Under the pieces are notes generated by a model that had not been told where the DNA came from, searched no databases, and saw only the letters and a list, made by a program, of their open reading frames with translations. From Owenia fusiformis (taxonomy: Eukaryota > Annelida > Polychaeta > Sabellida > Oweniidae): DNA of 64,000 nucleotides. The position numbers were made by a program, and so were the translations under genes. The stretch covers positions 18,497,915-18,561,914 of the forward strand of contig CAIIXF020000001.1 of NCBI GenBank assembly GCA_903813345.2. Reading direction: 5' to 3'. Positions 46,590 to 58,061 of the stretch are shown one piece after another (the first letter of the stretch is position 1; each line of letters starts with the position of its first letter).

Positions 46590-48586
46590 CAATACCTACT
46601 TTTCATAGGCTCAATATATGGCAATTCCCCCTTTCCATAGTTTCAATATGTGGCAATACCCCCTTTCCATGGGCTCAATATGTGGCAATACCCCCTTTTC
46701 ATGGGCTCAGTCAATATGTGGAAATACCCTCCTTTCCATAGGCTCGATATGTGGCAATACCCCCTTTCCATAGTCTCAATATGTGGCAATACCCCCTTTC
46801 CATAGTTTCAATATGTGGCAATACTCCCTTTCCATAGGCTCAATATGTGGCAATACCCCCTTTCCATGGTCTCAATATGTGGCAATACTCCCTTTCCATA
46901 GGCTCAATATGTGCCAATACCCCCTTTTGATAGTCTCAATATGTGGCAATACTCCCTTTCCATAAGCTCAATATGTGGCAATACCCCATTTCCATAGACT
47001 CAATATGTGGCAATACCCCCTTTCCATAGTCTCAATATGTGGCAATACTCCCTTTCCATAAGTTCAATATGTGGCAATACCCTCTTTCCGTGGGCTCAAT
47101 ATGTTGCAATACTCCCTTTCCATAGTCTCAATATGTGGCAATACATCCTTACCAATTTCCATGAGCTCAATATGTGGTAATACCCCCTTTTCCTAGGCTC
47201 AATTTGTGGCAATGCCCCCTTTTCATAGGCTCTATTTGGCAATACCCAATTTCCATAGGCTCAATATGTGGCAATACCCCTTTCTATAGTCTCCATATGT
47301 GGCAATACGTTCTTTCCAATTTCCATGGTCTCAATATGTGGCAATACTCCCTTTCCATAGGCTCAATATGTGCAAATACCCCCTTTCAATAGTCTCAATA
47401 TGTGGCAATACTCCCTTTCCATAAGCTCAATATGTGGCAATACTCCCTTTCCATAGGCTCAATATGTGGCAATACCCCCTTTCCATAGTCTCAATATGTG
47501 GCAATACTCCCTTTCCATAAGTTCAATATGTGGCAATACTCCCTTTCCATAGGCTCAATATGTGGCAATACTCCCTTTCCATAGTCTCAATATGTGGCAT
47601 TACATCCTTCCCAATTTCCATGGGCTCAATATGTGGTAATACCCCCTTTTCATAGGCTCAATATGTGGCAATACCCCATTTCCAAAGGCTCAATATGTGG
47701 CAATACCCCCTTTTCATAGGCTCAATATGTGGCAATACCCCATTTCCATTGGCTCAATATGTGACAATACCCCCCTTTCCATGGGCTCAATATGTGACAA
47801 TACCCTCTTTCCTTAGTCTCAATATGTGGCAATACCTCCTTTCCAATTTCATGGGCTCAATATGTGGCAAAATCCCCTTTCCATAGGCTCAATATGTGGC
47901 GATAGCCCCTTTCCATAGGCTCAATATTTGGCAATATCCCCTTTCGATGGGCTCAATATGTGGCAATATCCCCTTAACATGGGCTCAATATGTGGCAATA
48001 CCTCCATTTCAATAGTCTCAATATGTGGCAATACCCCCTTTCCATGGTCTCAATACAGTATGTGGCAATACTCCCTTTCCATAGGCTCAACATGTGACAA
48101 TACCCCCTTTCCATGGGCTTAATATGTGGCAATAACCCCTTTCAATAGTCTCAATATGTGGCAATACCCCTTTCAATAATCTCAATATGTGGCAATACTC
48201 CCTTTCCATAGGCTCAACATGTGACAATACCCCCTTTCCATGGGCTATATGACACTACCCCCTTTCCAGAATCATATGTGGCAATGCCCTCTTTCCACAG
48301 GCTTAATATGTGGCAATACCCCCTTTCCATAGTCTCAATATGTGGCAATAGATTCTTTCCAATTTCCATGGGCTCAATATGTGGCAATATCCCCTTTCCA
48401 TGGGCTTAATATGTGACAATACCCCCTTTCCATAGTCTCAATATGTGGCAATAGATTCTTTCCAATTTCCATGGGCTCAATATGTGGCAATATCCCCTTT
48501 CCATGGGCTTAATATGTGACAATACCCCCTTTCCATAGTCTCAATATGTGGCAATACTCCCTTTTCATAGGCTCAACATGTGACAA
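46590..48586 (+). repeat. 31-bp satellite block 1 (CTCAATATGTGGCAATACCC)
   Basis: About 60 units averaging 31 bp with the core GGCTCAATATGTGGCAATAC, then CCCCTTTCCAT. Higher-order structure is visible: longer units with TTCTTTCCAATTTCCATGGG recur at intervals (47150, 47305, 47610, 48352, 48447). The array stops exactly at the inverted-repeat transposon that begins at 48587. It has no spacers, so it is not CRISPR-like, and the short frames across it (repeating YVAIPPFHGLNMWQYPLS) are by-products. Confidence 0.96.
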
Positions 48587-50159
48587 TTGCTGGATTTACA
48601 CATGACGTTTTACAAAAGGTTCTTCGGTTTACCAGGTTTAAGAATTAGGTGTAATCACGATTGCGGTTTTAAAAAAGCGCTTTTCTATAACTCCAAGAAC
48701 CCTAATCACTAGTAAACGGCATAAGTCGTTAGGCACCTTAAGTGTGCAGTGTAATACTGATCGGTTTTTGTAAGACGCCTTACCCAGGTTTTTACTAGTT
48801 TTTAACATTTGCCTTAAACGAAATAAGACCATGATTTCCAAAAATAATAAACACATTTGATACATGATGAGACATCCGGTCACGCTGCTATCTGGCTATA
48901 TCTAAAGTGAAAAATGGATGATGGTCGCCAGGTCACATCGAAATCAAGTGTTATCTTCAGAGAATATGTACATATTTTTCTTTTACCTTTTTATTATCGC
49001 ACTTTGAAAAAGTGCTATATTGTCGTCGTCTTGTGCTGTTGGGCGGGCAGGCGTGCGGGCGGGCGGGACATAAACCAAATCTTGTCATCAAATTTCCAGG
49101 ATAACTGCTTACCTGTTCAACTTGAAATTTTTACAGATGAAGGGCAGACTAGTACCAAGATCTGATTAGGTTAAGGGCATGCTGGGTAAACTACGTGGCG
49201 GCCATTTTGAATTTTTTAACTAATCTTGTCATCATTCCAACAAGACCACTTATCCGTTCAACTTGAAATTTCTACAGATGCAAGAGCAGACTATTGCCAA
49301 GATCTGATTAGGTTTTGGGTATGCTGGCTGAATTACATGGTGGCCATTTTGAATTTTTCAATTTGGCGGCCATTTTGAATTTTTCAACTTGCTCCAAATT
49401 GACCAAATTTCTTTTTTAAAAACATCTACAAGTTCTCAGAAGTTCAAATCTGACCTTAGATTTCAGATTTGACCTTTCGTTGACTTTCAGTGACCTTGAA
49501 AAGGTCAAAAAGTTGATTTTCTAAATTGATATTTTGGATTTAAATTTAGGTCGGCTTAATAACAAAACACCTACTGAGGTCTAAAAAAGTGAAATTTTCA
49601 AGGTCGAAGGTCATCAAATTAGGTCACAAACAATGTTATCTAAATTTTCTCAAAGTTCAAGACTACAAATAAATTCTTGTCATCAAAATTGCAGGAAAAC
49701 GCTAACCTTGTCAACTTGAAATGTTTACAGATGCAAGAACAGACTAGTGCAAAGGTCTGATTAGGTTTTGGCCATGCTGGGTAAATTGCATGGTGGCCAG
49801 TTTGCTCTTCAAAGTGCGATATTTATCACTGTGTGTCTTGTTATTTTGTTTTCTCATAATTAATAAAAGATAAATAAAAATTATGCAATGTCATGCATTT
49901 TTAATCAAATTATGGAAGATCAGTTTTGTCTTAGATGTAAAAAGAATACATTTACAGGAGATGTACACATACATGTATGCTGGATATTATCCATAACTAC
50001 ATCGTTAAAAGTGCACGAAAGGCGTTTTAGAAAAAACAGGTGTAATTCCAAAATATAATTCCTAAGACGCTTTAGAAATGTTGGTGTAATCAGAATGGCG
50101 ATTTTGTAAAGCGCCTTCTTGTGGTGTAATTTTGTAATTTTGTGATGTAATTCCAGCAA
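48587..50159. mobile_element. Inverted-repeat transposon inserted in the satellite, with a second element nested inside
   Basis: The left end TTGCTGGATTTACACATGAC and the right end TGTGATGTAATTCCAGCAA are imperfect inverted repeats. Sub-terminal GCG/CGC text (AAGCGC, GGCGTTTTAGAAAA, CGATTTTGTAAAGCGCC) also pairs. Satellite units flank both sides. Inside, about 48996-49815, is another repeat opening GCACTTTGAAAAAGTGCTAT with a GGCGGGC run and closing TTCAAAGTGCGAT, containing three copies of a block with AGATCTGATTAGGTT and ATGCTGGGTAAA. Confidence 0.8.
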
Positions 50160-50384
50160 ATAGCTCCTTTCCAGGGGCTTAATATCTGACAATACCCCCT
50201 TTCCATAGTCTTAATATGTGGCAATACCCCCTTTCCATGGACTCAATATGTGGCAATATCCGCTTTCCATGTGCTTAATATGTGGCAATATACTCTTTCC
50301 TTAGTCTCAATATGTGGCAATACCTCCTTTCCAATTTCCATGGGCTCAATATGTGGCAATATCCCCTTTCCATAGGCTCAATAT
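50160..50384 (+). repeat. 31-bp satellite block 2
   Basis: About seven units of the same 31-bp repeat, including one long TTTCCAATTTCCATGGGC variant. It lies between the transposon ending at 50159 and the short element starting at 50385. Confidence 0.93.
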
Positions 50385-50638
50385 ATGAGCCTGGCCATAG
50401 GAAAACCGGTCTTATCACAAAAATTAAAATTGTGCTACAGAGCCAAAAATGTGCCCACGATTAAGAGGAAAACGAGCTAAATTCAGATCCGACTTCTTGG
50501 TCTATATATGCAAGGAAAAATTGTTAGGACATAAGCCATGGCTCATTTGAAAGGTTTCTTTGTGCTTTAAAGATAAACAAAAAATCAGAATATTGAAAAA
50601 ATCTGTGATAAGACCCCTTTTCCTGTGGCCTGGCTCAT
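50385..50638. mobile_element. MITE-like element inserted in the satellite, 254 bp
   Basis: Ends ATGAGCCTGGCCATAGGAAA plus ACCGGTCTTATCAC, mirrored by GTGATAAGACCCC plus TTTTCCTGTGGCCTGGCTCAT. Satellite units abut both ends, flanked by AT/ATAT that could be a short target duplication. The interior is non-coding. Confidence 0.88.
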
Positions 50639-51268
50639 ATATCAATACCCCCTTTCCATAGGCTCAATATGTGGTAATACCCCCTTTAGGCTCAATACAT
50701 GCCAATACCCCCTTTCCTTATTCTCAATATGTGGCAATACCACCTTTCAATTTCCATGGGCTCAATATGTGGCAATATCCCCTTTCCATAGGCTCAATAT
50801 GTGGCAATACCCCCTTTCCACAGGCTCAATATGTGGCAATATCCCCTTTCCATAGGCTCAATATGTGGCAAAACCCCCTTTCCATAGGCTCAATATGTGA
50901 CAATACCCCCTTTCCATGGGCTTAATATGTGGCAATACCCCCTTTCCATAGTCTCATTATGTGGCAATACCCCCTTTCAATGGGCTCAATATGTGGTAAT
51001 ACCCCCTTTAGGCTCAATACATGCCAATACCCCCTTTACTTATTCTCAATATGTGGCAATACCTCCTTTCCAATTCCCATGGGCTCAATATGTGGCAATA
51101 TCCCCTTTCCGTAGGCTCAATATGTGGCAATACCCCCTTTCCAGAGGCTCAATATGTGGCAATATCCCCTTTTCATGGGCTCAATATGTGGCAATATCTC
51201 CTTTCCATGGGCTCAATATGTGGAAATACCCCCATTTCCATCGGCTCAATATGTGGCAATTTCCATAG
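50639..51268 (+). repeat. 31-bp satellite block 3
   Basis: About twenty units. A higher-order repeat is clear: a group containing the short CCCCCTTTAGGCTCAATACA variant recurs at 50680 and 51000, about 320 bp (ten units) apart, with the same neighbours. This indicates local amplification of a multi-unit block. Confidence 0.93.
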
Positions 51269-51687
51269 GTACTAGTTGATCGTGATACATCGTCTAATAT
51301 TAAATGTCTAGGGGTGGACTATTTTAGTATTTGAGGCAGACACAGCAACATCAATCAATAACATCATGTTTTTATGATATTATATGACATCATTCATTAG
51401 TGGTATTTAACACGAATACACTTGTGACGTATGTGTATGCTAATCAACATGAGTAAAATGAAAAAGTATCACTAAGTTAATGCATTAGTATAAACTGTTT
51501 GTTAAGGAATGGCTGGTTCTAGAAAACTTATTTCAATACATTTAGGCCGCAAAGCTCAGATGTAAGTTATTTCTAATAAAATAGATTTACATAACCATAC
51601 ATACAGTGTAGCTTATAAAGATATTGTTATAGACGTAACTTATTGTTTTTATCTTTGGATAACAACATTAAAACAATTATAGTCACC
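51269..51687. promoter_or_regulatory. 5' region of the RGS gene
   Basis: No repeat or coding exon recognised. It must hold the proximal promoter or 5' UTR of the RGS gene starting at 51688; no TATA box or initiator could be assigned with confidence. Confidence 0.4.
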
Positions 51688-54600
51688 ATGGAAACATCAC
51701 AAATGAAGACACTTAGGAAAGGATTTGCTAAGCTTTTCAAACCTAACAAAATTAAACTTAAATTGTAAGTATGTAAGTAAAATGTAGATATATTAAAAAA
51801 TCTTGCAATAATATTGAGTTTGAAATACATGTATCTTAATCAATCTTTAAGGGGAAATTCAATCTCAGAAAAATTAAAAGTGTTTTTTATTAGTTAATTC
51901 ATAAACCAGATTCTTTATCAACTTTTATGTGGTCATAATCAGAAAAAACATAATCAGAAAAAATTGATAAAAAATTAGTAAGATAATAATGATTGAAATG
52001 ATAATAAAATGATAATGATTAAAATGATAATAGAAATAATGAAAACTGACATGATACTCTGTGGGAGTTTGACTTCACTGGTGCTTGAATTATTGTTTTA
52101 TAGAAGTTCTATAAAAGTTATTTTATTCTTTTACGTTCCATATATTCAATTAGAATATGCTGTTGGAAATCAAATTCAGTTATCTGCCTATAGATGGAGA
52201 TACCATTCATTTCACAAAAAGCCAAGGAATTTACATTTGAGGTGGTTATGATTTTATTTGCATCAAAACTGTAAACCATCTAACAGTCTGAGGATAATGT
52301 AGCTACTGGTTGTCAATGGAAAATCAGGGTTACTAATTGGAATACTGACAGTATATGCTTCAGAGTACAGTTATTTGTATCAATGTTTAAAAGCATTTAT
52401 AATGAGTGGCGTGTGCTGATTTTATTCTTTCTAATTTTCAGACCATCAAAAGAGGAAGCAAGAGCATGGGGTGATAGCTTTGAGAAGCTCCTAGACAATG
52501 ATTGTAAGTATAATGCATGCAGGCTTATAGCCAGCTGTTTACTTTTTAAAAGATTTGGGGGGGGTTCACTTTTGACATTGGCCCAAAAATGGCCAAAATC
52601 ACATGAAAAGTGCTCAAAATGGTGAATAACTGCATGATTTTGAGAGAATTTTTGGTCAGGGGGCGGGGTTGCTCGATCAGAAATGAGAAGAAAGCAGATA
52701 AGAGGAACAAGTAGGGGATGAGATGCAATGAAAAATAATATAAAAGAAAGATTATGAAAAAGAGAGAGTGGAGGGGGGAAGATGGAAAATTAAATGTTGG
52801 AAATATCTTCATAATGTTATCAAATGGGAAGATTCTTGTCATTAGGAAAATTAAAATTAAGAAAATGATAAGATTTAAACCATTCTGCAAATGAACCTCT
52901 TGTATTAAATACCACTTATGCAGAATGTCACTACTTCCGGTGGTAACATAACAAGGTACCTGGGATGTTGTGGAATGGATGTGGGGTGAACTTATGACTG
53001 ATTAAGGAAAATAATATTGAAAAAGGATAGTGCCTGGGGCCTCTTGGTGAAATAATAACTGAGCAGAATTGTCAGATTGTGTTTGGACCATTCACAACAT
53101 GACATCTGGTACAAGCCCCACCTAAAATTAGCTTATATGGCAAGTCATCAGTGTGTTTAGTTACAGGGTGATCAAAAAGAGTAAGATGAAAAGTGCTCAA
53201 CTATTGTAAACATTAATAAATCTGGCTCATTTTCTCAAGAATTGTGATCTCATAATTATACATACATTATTGTATACATACATATATTATTATTTTCTCA
53301 GATGTTCATTTTAGGTGTTCTACATATTTGCCATCATGTTCAACACAATTTTGGTGATGTTTAATCCAGTCCATGACATGTTTGAATGCCATTCGCAAAA
53401 AAAGACTAGAGTTGGTAGATCACTCCATCCTGTATTGGTATAAAGCCATTCAGCAAATCTAACACAGAACAGAGCAACTGGGAATGGCCCCTTACTCACC
53501 AGACATGGCTCCCTCAGACTCTTATATTACTATAGGGACTTAAAATCTGAACTCCAGGGAGAATTTTTCAAGACAGAAGACGATCTGAAATGTTGGTATT
53601 AGACAATGTGTGTGCGATGAGTTAAGGTAGTTTGAAACATGTGTTCATGGACTGGATTAAGCGTCACCAAAACATGTGTTGAACATAATGGCAAATATAT
53701 AGAACACCTAAATTGATCATCTGCGAAAATAATGATACAAGTACAAGAATGCATTGAATGTAACAAAATATGGTGGTATTCCCAAAATATAAAACCATCA
53801 AGAAAGAAAACATCACATTATTTTCTTCTTTTTTTGATTGCTCCAGGTACCCTTGACATGGGTCATGGTAACCATAGAATGCAGAATATTAAATGTAACA
53901 TGTTGACATTTGTTTTGTGTATGTATAAGTATTGGATCAACATTCTGTGAGAATGAGCCAGATTCACTAATATTTACAATAGTTAGAGCACTTTTCATCT
54001 TACTTTGTGATCATCCTGTATCTCCACATATCATATGGCATTTGTATTTTTTCAGTCCCTGGATGATCTTCTTGTTTGCACTGATGAATGATATTGCTTT
54101 TCCAGTTGGTCGTGATCTCTTTAAGAAGTTCCTGAAGTCTGAATACAGTGAAGACAATCTTTTGTTCTGGGAAGCATGTATGGCACTGAAGGAGGAAACT
54201 GACGAAGGTGCAATACATGAAGAAGCTAAACTTATTTATAAAAAATATATATCCCTTACTTCACCTAATGAGGTGAGTATGCATTTGGTGGGGTATGTTC
54301 TTGGTTATGTATGTTTTTTGTGATGTACATTTTTGTTGGTGTATGTTTGGAGGTGTATGCGTTTGGTGGGGTATGTTCTTGGTTATGTGTGTTTTTTGTG
54401 ATGTATTTATTTGTTGGTGTATGTTTGGAGGTGTATGCGTTTGGTATGTTCTTGGTTATGTGTGTTTTTTGTGATGACTATATATTTGTTGGTGTATGTT
54501 TGGAGGTGTATGCGTTTGGTATGTTCTTGGTTATGTATGTTTTTTTGTGATGTATATATTTGTTGGTGTATGTTTGGAGGTGTATGCGTTTGGTATGTTC

Positions 54601-57060
54601 TTGGTTATGTGTGTTTTTGTGATGTATATATTTGTCAGTGTATGTTTGGAGGTGTATGCGTTTGGTATGTTCTTGGCTATGTATGTTTTGTGATGTATAT
54701 TTTGTTGGTGTATGTTTGGAGGTGTATGCGTTTGGTGGGGTATGTTCTTGGTTATGTGTGTTTTTGTGATGTATATATTTGTCGGTGTATGTTTGGAGGT
54801 GTATGCGTTTGGTATGTTCTTGGTTATGTGTGTTTTGTGATGTATATTTTGTTGGTGTATGTTTAGAGGTGTATGCGTTTGGTGGGGTATGTTCTTGGCT
54901 ATGTGTGTTTTGTGATGTATATTTTGTTGGTGTATGTTTAGAGGTGTATGCGTTTGGTGGGGTATGTTCTTGGCTATGTGTGTTTTGTGATGTATATTTT
55001 GTTGGTGTATGTTTGGAGGTGTATGCGTTTGGTGGGGTATGTTCTTGGTTATGTGTGTTTTGTGATGTTTATTTTGTTGGTGTATGTTTGGAGGTGTATG
55101 CGTTTGGTATGTTCTTGGTTATTATTAGCTCACATGGTGAGCTTTTGCAATCACTCACTTGTCCGTCTGTCTGTCTGTCTGTCCGTCCGTCCGTCCGTCC
55201 GTCTGTCTGTCTGTCTGTCCGTCAACAATAGTGGCACGTTTTAAAACCTCTGTCGATAGGATTCCTGTTTTAAGTTATTTCTGTTCAACATCAATACAGA
55301 AAACTCCCCCATGACTCCTGGTTCAAAAGCTCGCCTATTTTCAAAATGGCCGTCACTTTTGTCTAGTGAAATTCACTTTTGACCCATTTCCTAGCTTTAC
55401 AAATAATTTCAGGTGTCCTACATTGTAAAAATCCATGTCAATGTAAAGGGTAGATATATGAAATAATTTTGTTACAAAAAATCAGCAAAAAATTATATCC
55501 ATTTTTTTATTTTCAGCCATTTTAGTTAACATTGATTTGTCTATCTGACTCGTGAAATCCACCTTCCGTCAATAACAGTGGCACATTTTAAAACCTCTGT
55601 CCATAGGATTCCTGTTTTAAGTTATTTCTGTTCAACATCAATACAGAAAACTCCCCTATGACTCCTGGTTCAAAAGCTCGCCTATTTTCAAAATGGTCGC
55701 CATTCTTGTTTCGCGAAATTCACTTTTTGCCCATTTCCTAGCTTTACAAATGATTTCAGCTGTCCTGCATTGTAAAAAGCCATGTCACTGTAAAGAGTAG
55801 TTGTATGAAATAATTTTATTACAAAAAATCGGCAAAATATTATATCTGTTTTTTTATTTTCAGCCATTTTAGTTAACATTGATTTGTCCATCTGTCTCGC
55901 GAAATCCTCTTTTGGACCATTTGCTTAAAACCTCTGTCGATAGGATTCCAGTTTCAAGTTATTTTTGTTCAACATCAATACAAAAAACTCCCCTATGACT
56001 CCTGGTTCAAAAACTTGCCTGATTTCAAAAATGGTCGCCATTTTTGTCTCGCGAAATTCAATTTTGGCCCATTTCCTAGCTTTACAGATAATTTTAGGTG
56101 TCTTGCATTGCAAAAAGCCATGTCACTGTAAAGAGTAGTTCTATGAAATAATTTTGTTACAAATAATTGGCAAAAAATTATATCCGTTTTTTTTTCAGCC
56201 ATTTTACTCAACATCTGTCTCTCAGTCAGTCCAAAATAGTGGCAAGTGGCTTGAAATAATTTTGTTACAAAAAATCAGCAAAAAATTATATCCGTTTTTT
56301 TCTGTCACCATGTGAGCCCAGTACCCACGGTACAATTTTTGTGTTTCTTGTGATGTATATTTTTGTTGGTGTATGTTTGGAGGTGTATGCATTTGGTATG
56401 TTCTTGGTTATGTGTGTTTTTTGTGATGTATTTATTTGTTAGTGTATGTTTGGAGGTGTATGCGTTTGGTATGTTCTTGGTTATGTGTGTTTTTGTGATG
56501 TATATATTTGTCGGTGTATGTTTGGAGGTGTATGCATTTGGTATGTCCTTGGTTATGTATGTATTTTGTGATGTATATATTTGTCGGTGTATGTTTGTAG
56601 GTGTATGCGTTTGGTGATTTATATGTTTCTTTGTTGTATGCATTTGGTTGAGTATGTTCTTGTTGTTTATGGACATAGAAATCTGTTCAAGAAGGTATTT
56701 CCAAAATGACTGTTGAATTCAAATGGCTGCATTATTTCATAAAGATTTTTTTTTTATCTTCATTATTTAATGTCCAAAATGACTAGGGATTTGATAAAAT
56801 ATGTTTTGTTTGGAGGAATTTGTTCCAGGAGTTGCTGTTAACATATTATTTGATTTGTTTTTCAGGTAAATATTAATGCCAATATTAGGAGAAAAATAGA
56901 CTCAAATATACATGCTCCAACACTGAACATATTTGATGAAGCAAAAGCATGGATTGGACTGCTTATGGAGACAGACTCATTTCCAAGATTCATCAAATCA
57001 AATCTATTCAAAAGTTTTATATCAAGTCATTTTTCTGAAGATTCTAATAGCTCTAAATGA
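51688..57060 (+). CDS. Small RGS-domain protein (GTPase activator for G-alpha, R4-like)
   Basis: Four exons (51688-51764, 52442-52503, 54106-54272, 56866-57060) join in phase to 166 residues. The start ATG is in a good context (CACCATGG). Residues 1-26 are a basic amphipathic stretch (TLRKGFAKLFKPNKIKLK), as in R4-type RGS proteins that bind membrane through an N-terminal helix. The RGS domain runs from about 30 to 152: ARAWGDSFEKLLDNDFGRDL, KKFLKSEYSEDNLLFWEACM, EEAKLIYKKYISLTSPNEVN, APTLNIFDEAKAWIGLLMET and DSFPRFIKSNLFKSFI. SEYSEDNLLFWEAC and FDEA are hallmark segments. Such proteins speed GTP hydrolysis by Gi/Gq subunits. The exact subfamily cannot be set from sight. AATAAA signals are at 57358-57369. 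Confidence 0.93.
52546..52680. repeat. Partial copy of the 15222-15429 element in an RGS intron
   Basis: The GGGGGGGTTCA start, AAGTGCTCAAAATGGT, ACTGCATGATTTTGA, GAGAATTTTTGGTCAGGGGG text matches 15240-15360. The inverted ends are missing, so only an internal fragment survives. Confidence 0.75.
53161..54023. mobile_element. Inverted-duplicated mariner-like remnant in RGS intron 2
   Basis: It starts TTACAGGGTGATCAAAAAGA and ends TTTGTGATCATCCTGTA, an inverted pair. Sub-terminal text AATGTTTACAATAGTT and GAGCACTTTTCATCTTAC on the right is complementary to 53185-53215. A further inverted block pairs 53290-53380 with 53640-53735 (GGACTGGATTAAGCGTCACC on the right). Between them a decayed frame reads GMAPYSPDMAPSDSY, the mariner transposase catalytic signature, with stops nearby. 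About 190 bp from 53745 to 53935 looks like a later insertion. Confidence 0.8.
54266..55125 (+). repeat. Minisatellite extending from the RGS exon 3 splice donor
   Basis: Units of about 70-85 bp contain GGTGTATGTTTGGAGGTGTA, TGCGTTTGGTATGTTCTTGG and TTATGTGTGTTTTGTGATGT. About eleven units are present. The first unit starts at the donor itself: exon end GAG, then GTGAGTATGCATTTGGTGGG, aligned with the unit text GAGGTGTATGCGTTTGGTGG. The donor is therefore the first unit, and later units carry GAG/GTGTATG. Confidence 0.92.
55126..56333 (+). mobile_element. TAGCTCACATGG repeat family, copy B, splitting the RGS minisatellite
   Basis: It has the same ends and sub-repeats as the copy at 43828, opening TAGCTCACATGGTGAGC with a CCGT/CTGT run (55162-55221) and closing CACCATGTGAGCCCAGTACC plus CACGGTAC. 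Minisatellite units sit on both sides, so it inserted after the array had expanded. Three internal units of about 320 bp are visible. Confidence 0.9.
56334..56660 (+). repeat. RGS minisatellite, continuation after the inserted element
   Basis: About four more units of the same repeat (GGTGTATGTTTGGAGGTGTA, GCATTTGGTATG, CTTGGTTATGTGTG), decaying toward 56660, about 200 bp before the acceptor of the last RGS exon. Confidence 0.9.
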
Positions 57061-57452
57061 ATAGAGCCTGTCCAATGAGTTGTGTTTTGTCTTATTTAAA
57101 TTTAGAATTGAGAAAGATCAATTCTGATACTGTAAATTGCTTTATTTTGACAGCCATTTTAATATGGCGGATTGATAAAAACCGTGCACCAAATTAAGTC
57201 TCTGCCATTTTTTGATGAAAACTGAGACTAATGATATTGAAAAGTTATTATCTTTTATTAAGAGGGATGATTTGCCTAGTTCAAATTTACAATCTCAAAA
57301 TTCAAAATAATTTTACAATAGTCAAATACCATGTACATAAGTATATTATGTTGATGGAATAAAAATAAACAAATATTGTATAATTAATTTAAAAACTTAC
57401 ACTTTCTTGCATGCAATTCATAGCTCTAATGGTGTGATTGGGCTGTTTAATA

Positions 57453-58061
57453 TACAAGGTGTCCATAAAGTACCGCATGACACAAAATAAATGACACCCA
57501 ACCACATAATGATTCATAACTTTTTTGTCTGAAGAAATTCTGACTTGTTCTTTTGCACATTAAAACTACACTCCATTTTGCAACTCCACAAGAAGTTTCT
57601 AGATCCGCATTTATGAGTGTTACAAAATGTGTTGTCTATTCTTATGCTGGCACAACTGGATCTTACACAAAAAATGACACCCAGCTTTTGTAACATAATT
57701 TTTGGGGAAATAAGTGATAATGATTTTATCAATGACAGCTACATTATTTTGTGTTTAATTGAATTAAATGGACTTCCTTTCCCCCTTTCCCTGAAACTAC
57801 AAGTCAAAATTATTAGTATTTACAAAGTTATGTTACAAAAGCTGGGTGGCATTTTTTGTGTAGAATCCATGTGTGGACAACATTTAGAGCAAATGTTGTA
57901 ACGCTTATAAAATTTGACCCACTTGAGCTATACATCTGAAATATCTGGAGGTCCTTTCTCATTATGTTTTCTTTAAATTTGCTAAAGGACAAGTCTATAT
58001 GTTAATAGACAAATAAGTTATGCAACGTAAGGTGGGTGTCATTTTATTGTGTCACCCTGTA
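57453..58061. mobile_element. Foldback/MITE-like element with TACAAGGTGTC ends
   Basis: The left TACAAGGTGTCCATAAAG is paired with the right GTGTCACCCTGTA. An internal inverted pair is ATGACACCCAGCTTTTGTAA against TTACAAAAGCTGGGTGGCAT. GTGTCATTTTATTGTGTC at the right mirrors GACACAAAATAAATGACACC at the left. It lies just after the RGS 3' UTR. Confidence 0.78.

Noticed and set aside
46590-48586. CRISPR-like array
   Set aside because: Units are contiguous with no unique spacers, and the surrounding genes are animal genes with introns.
46559-51275. Many open frames encoding WQYPLSIGSICGN-type repeats
   Set aside because: Translation of the 31-bp satellite in different frames; interrupted by stops and transposons.
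54311-55244. Open frames rich in VCLEVYAFGMFLVM-type text
   Set aside because: Repeat translation of the RGS intron minisatellite; no start context or conserved domain.
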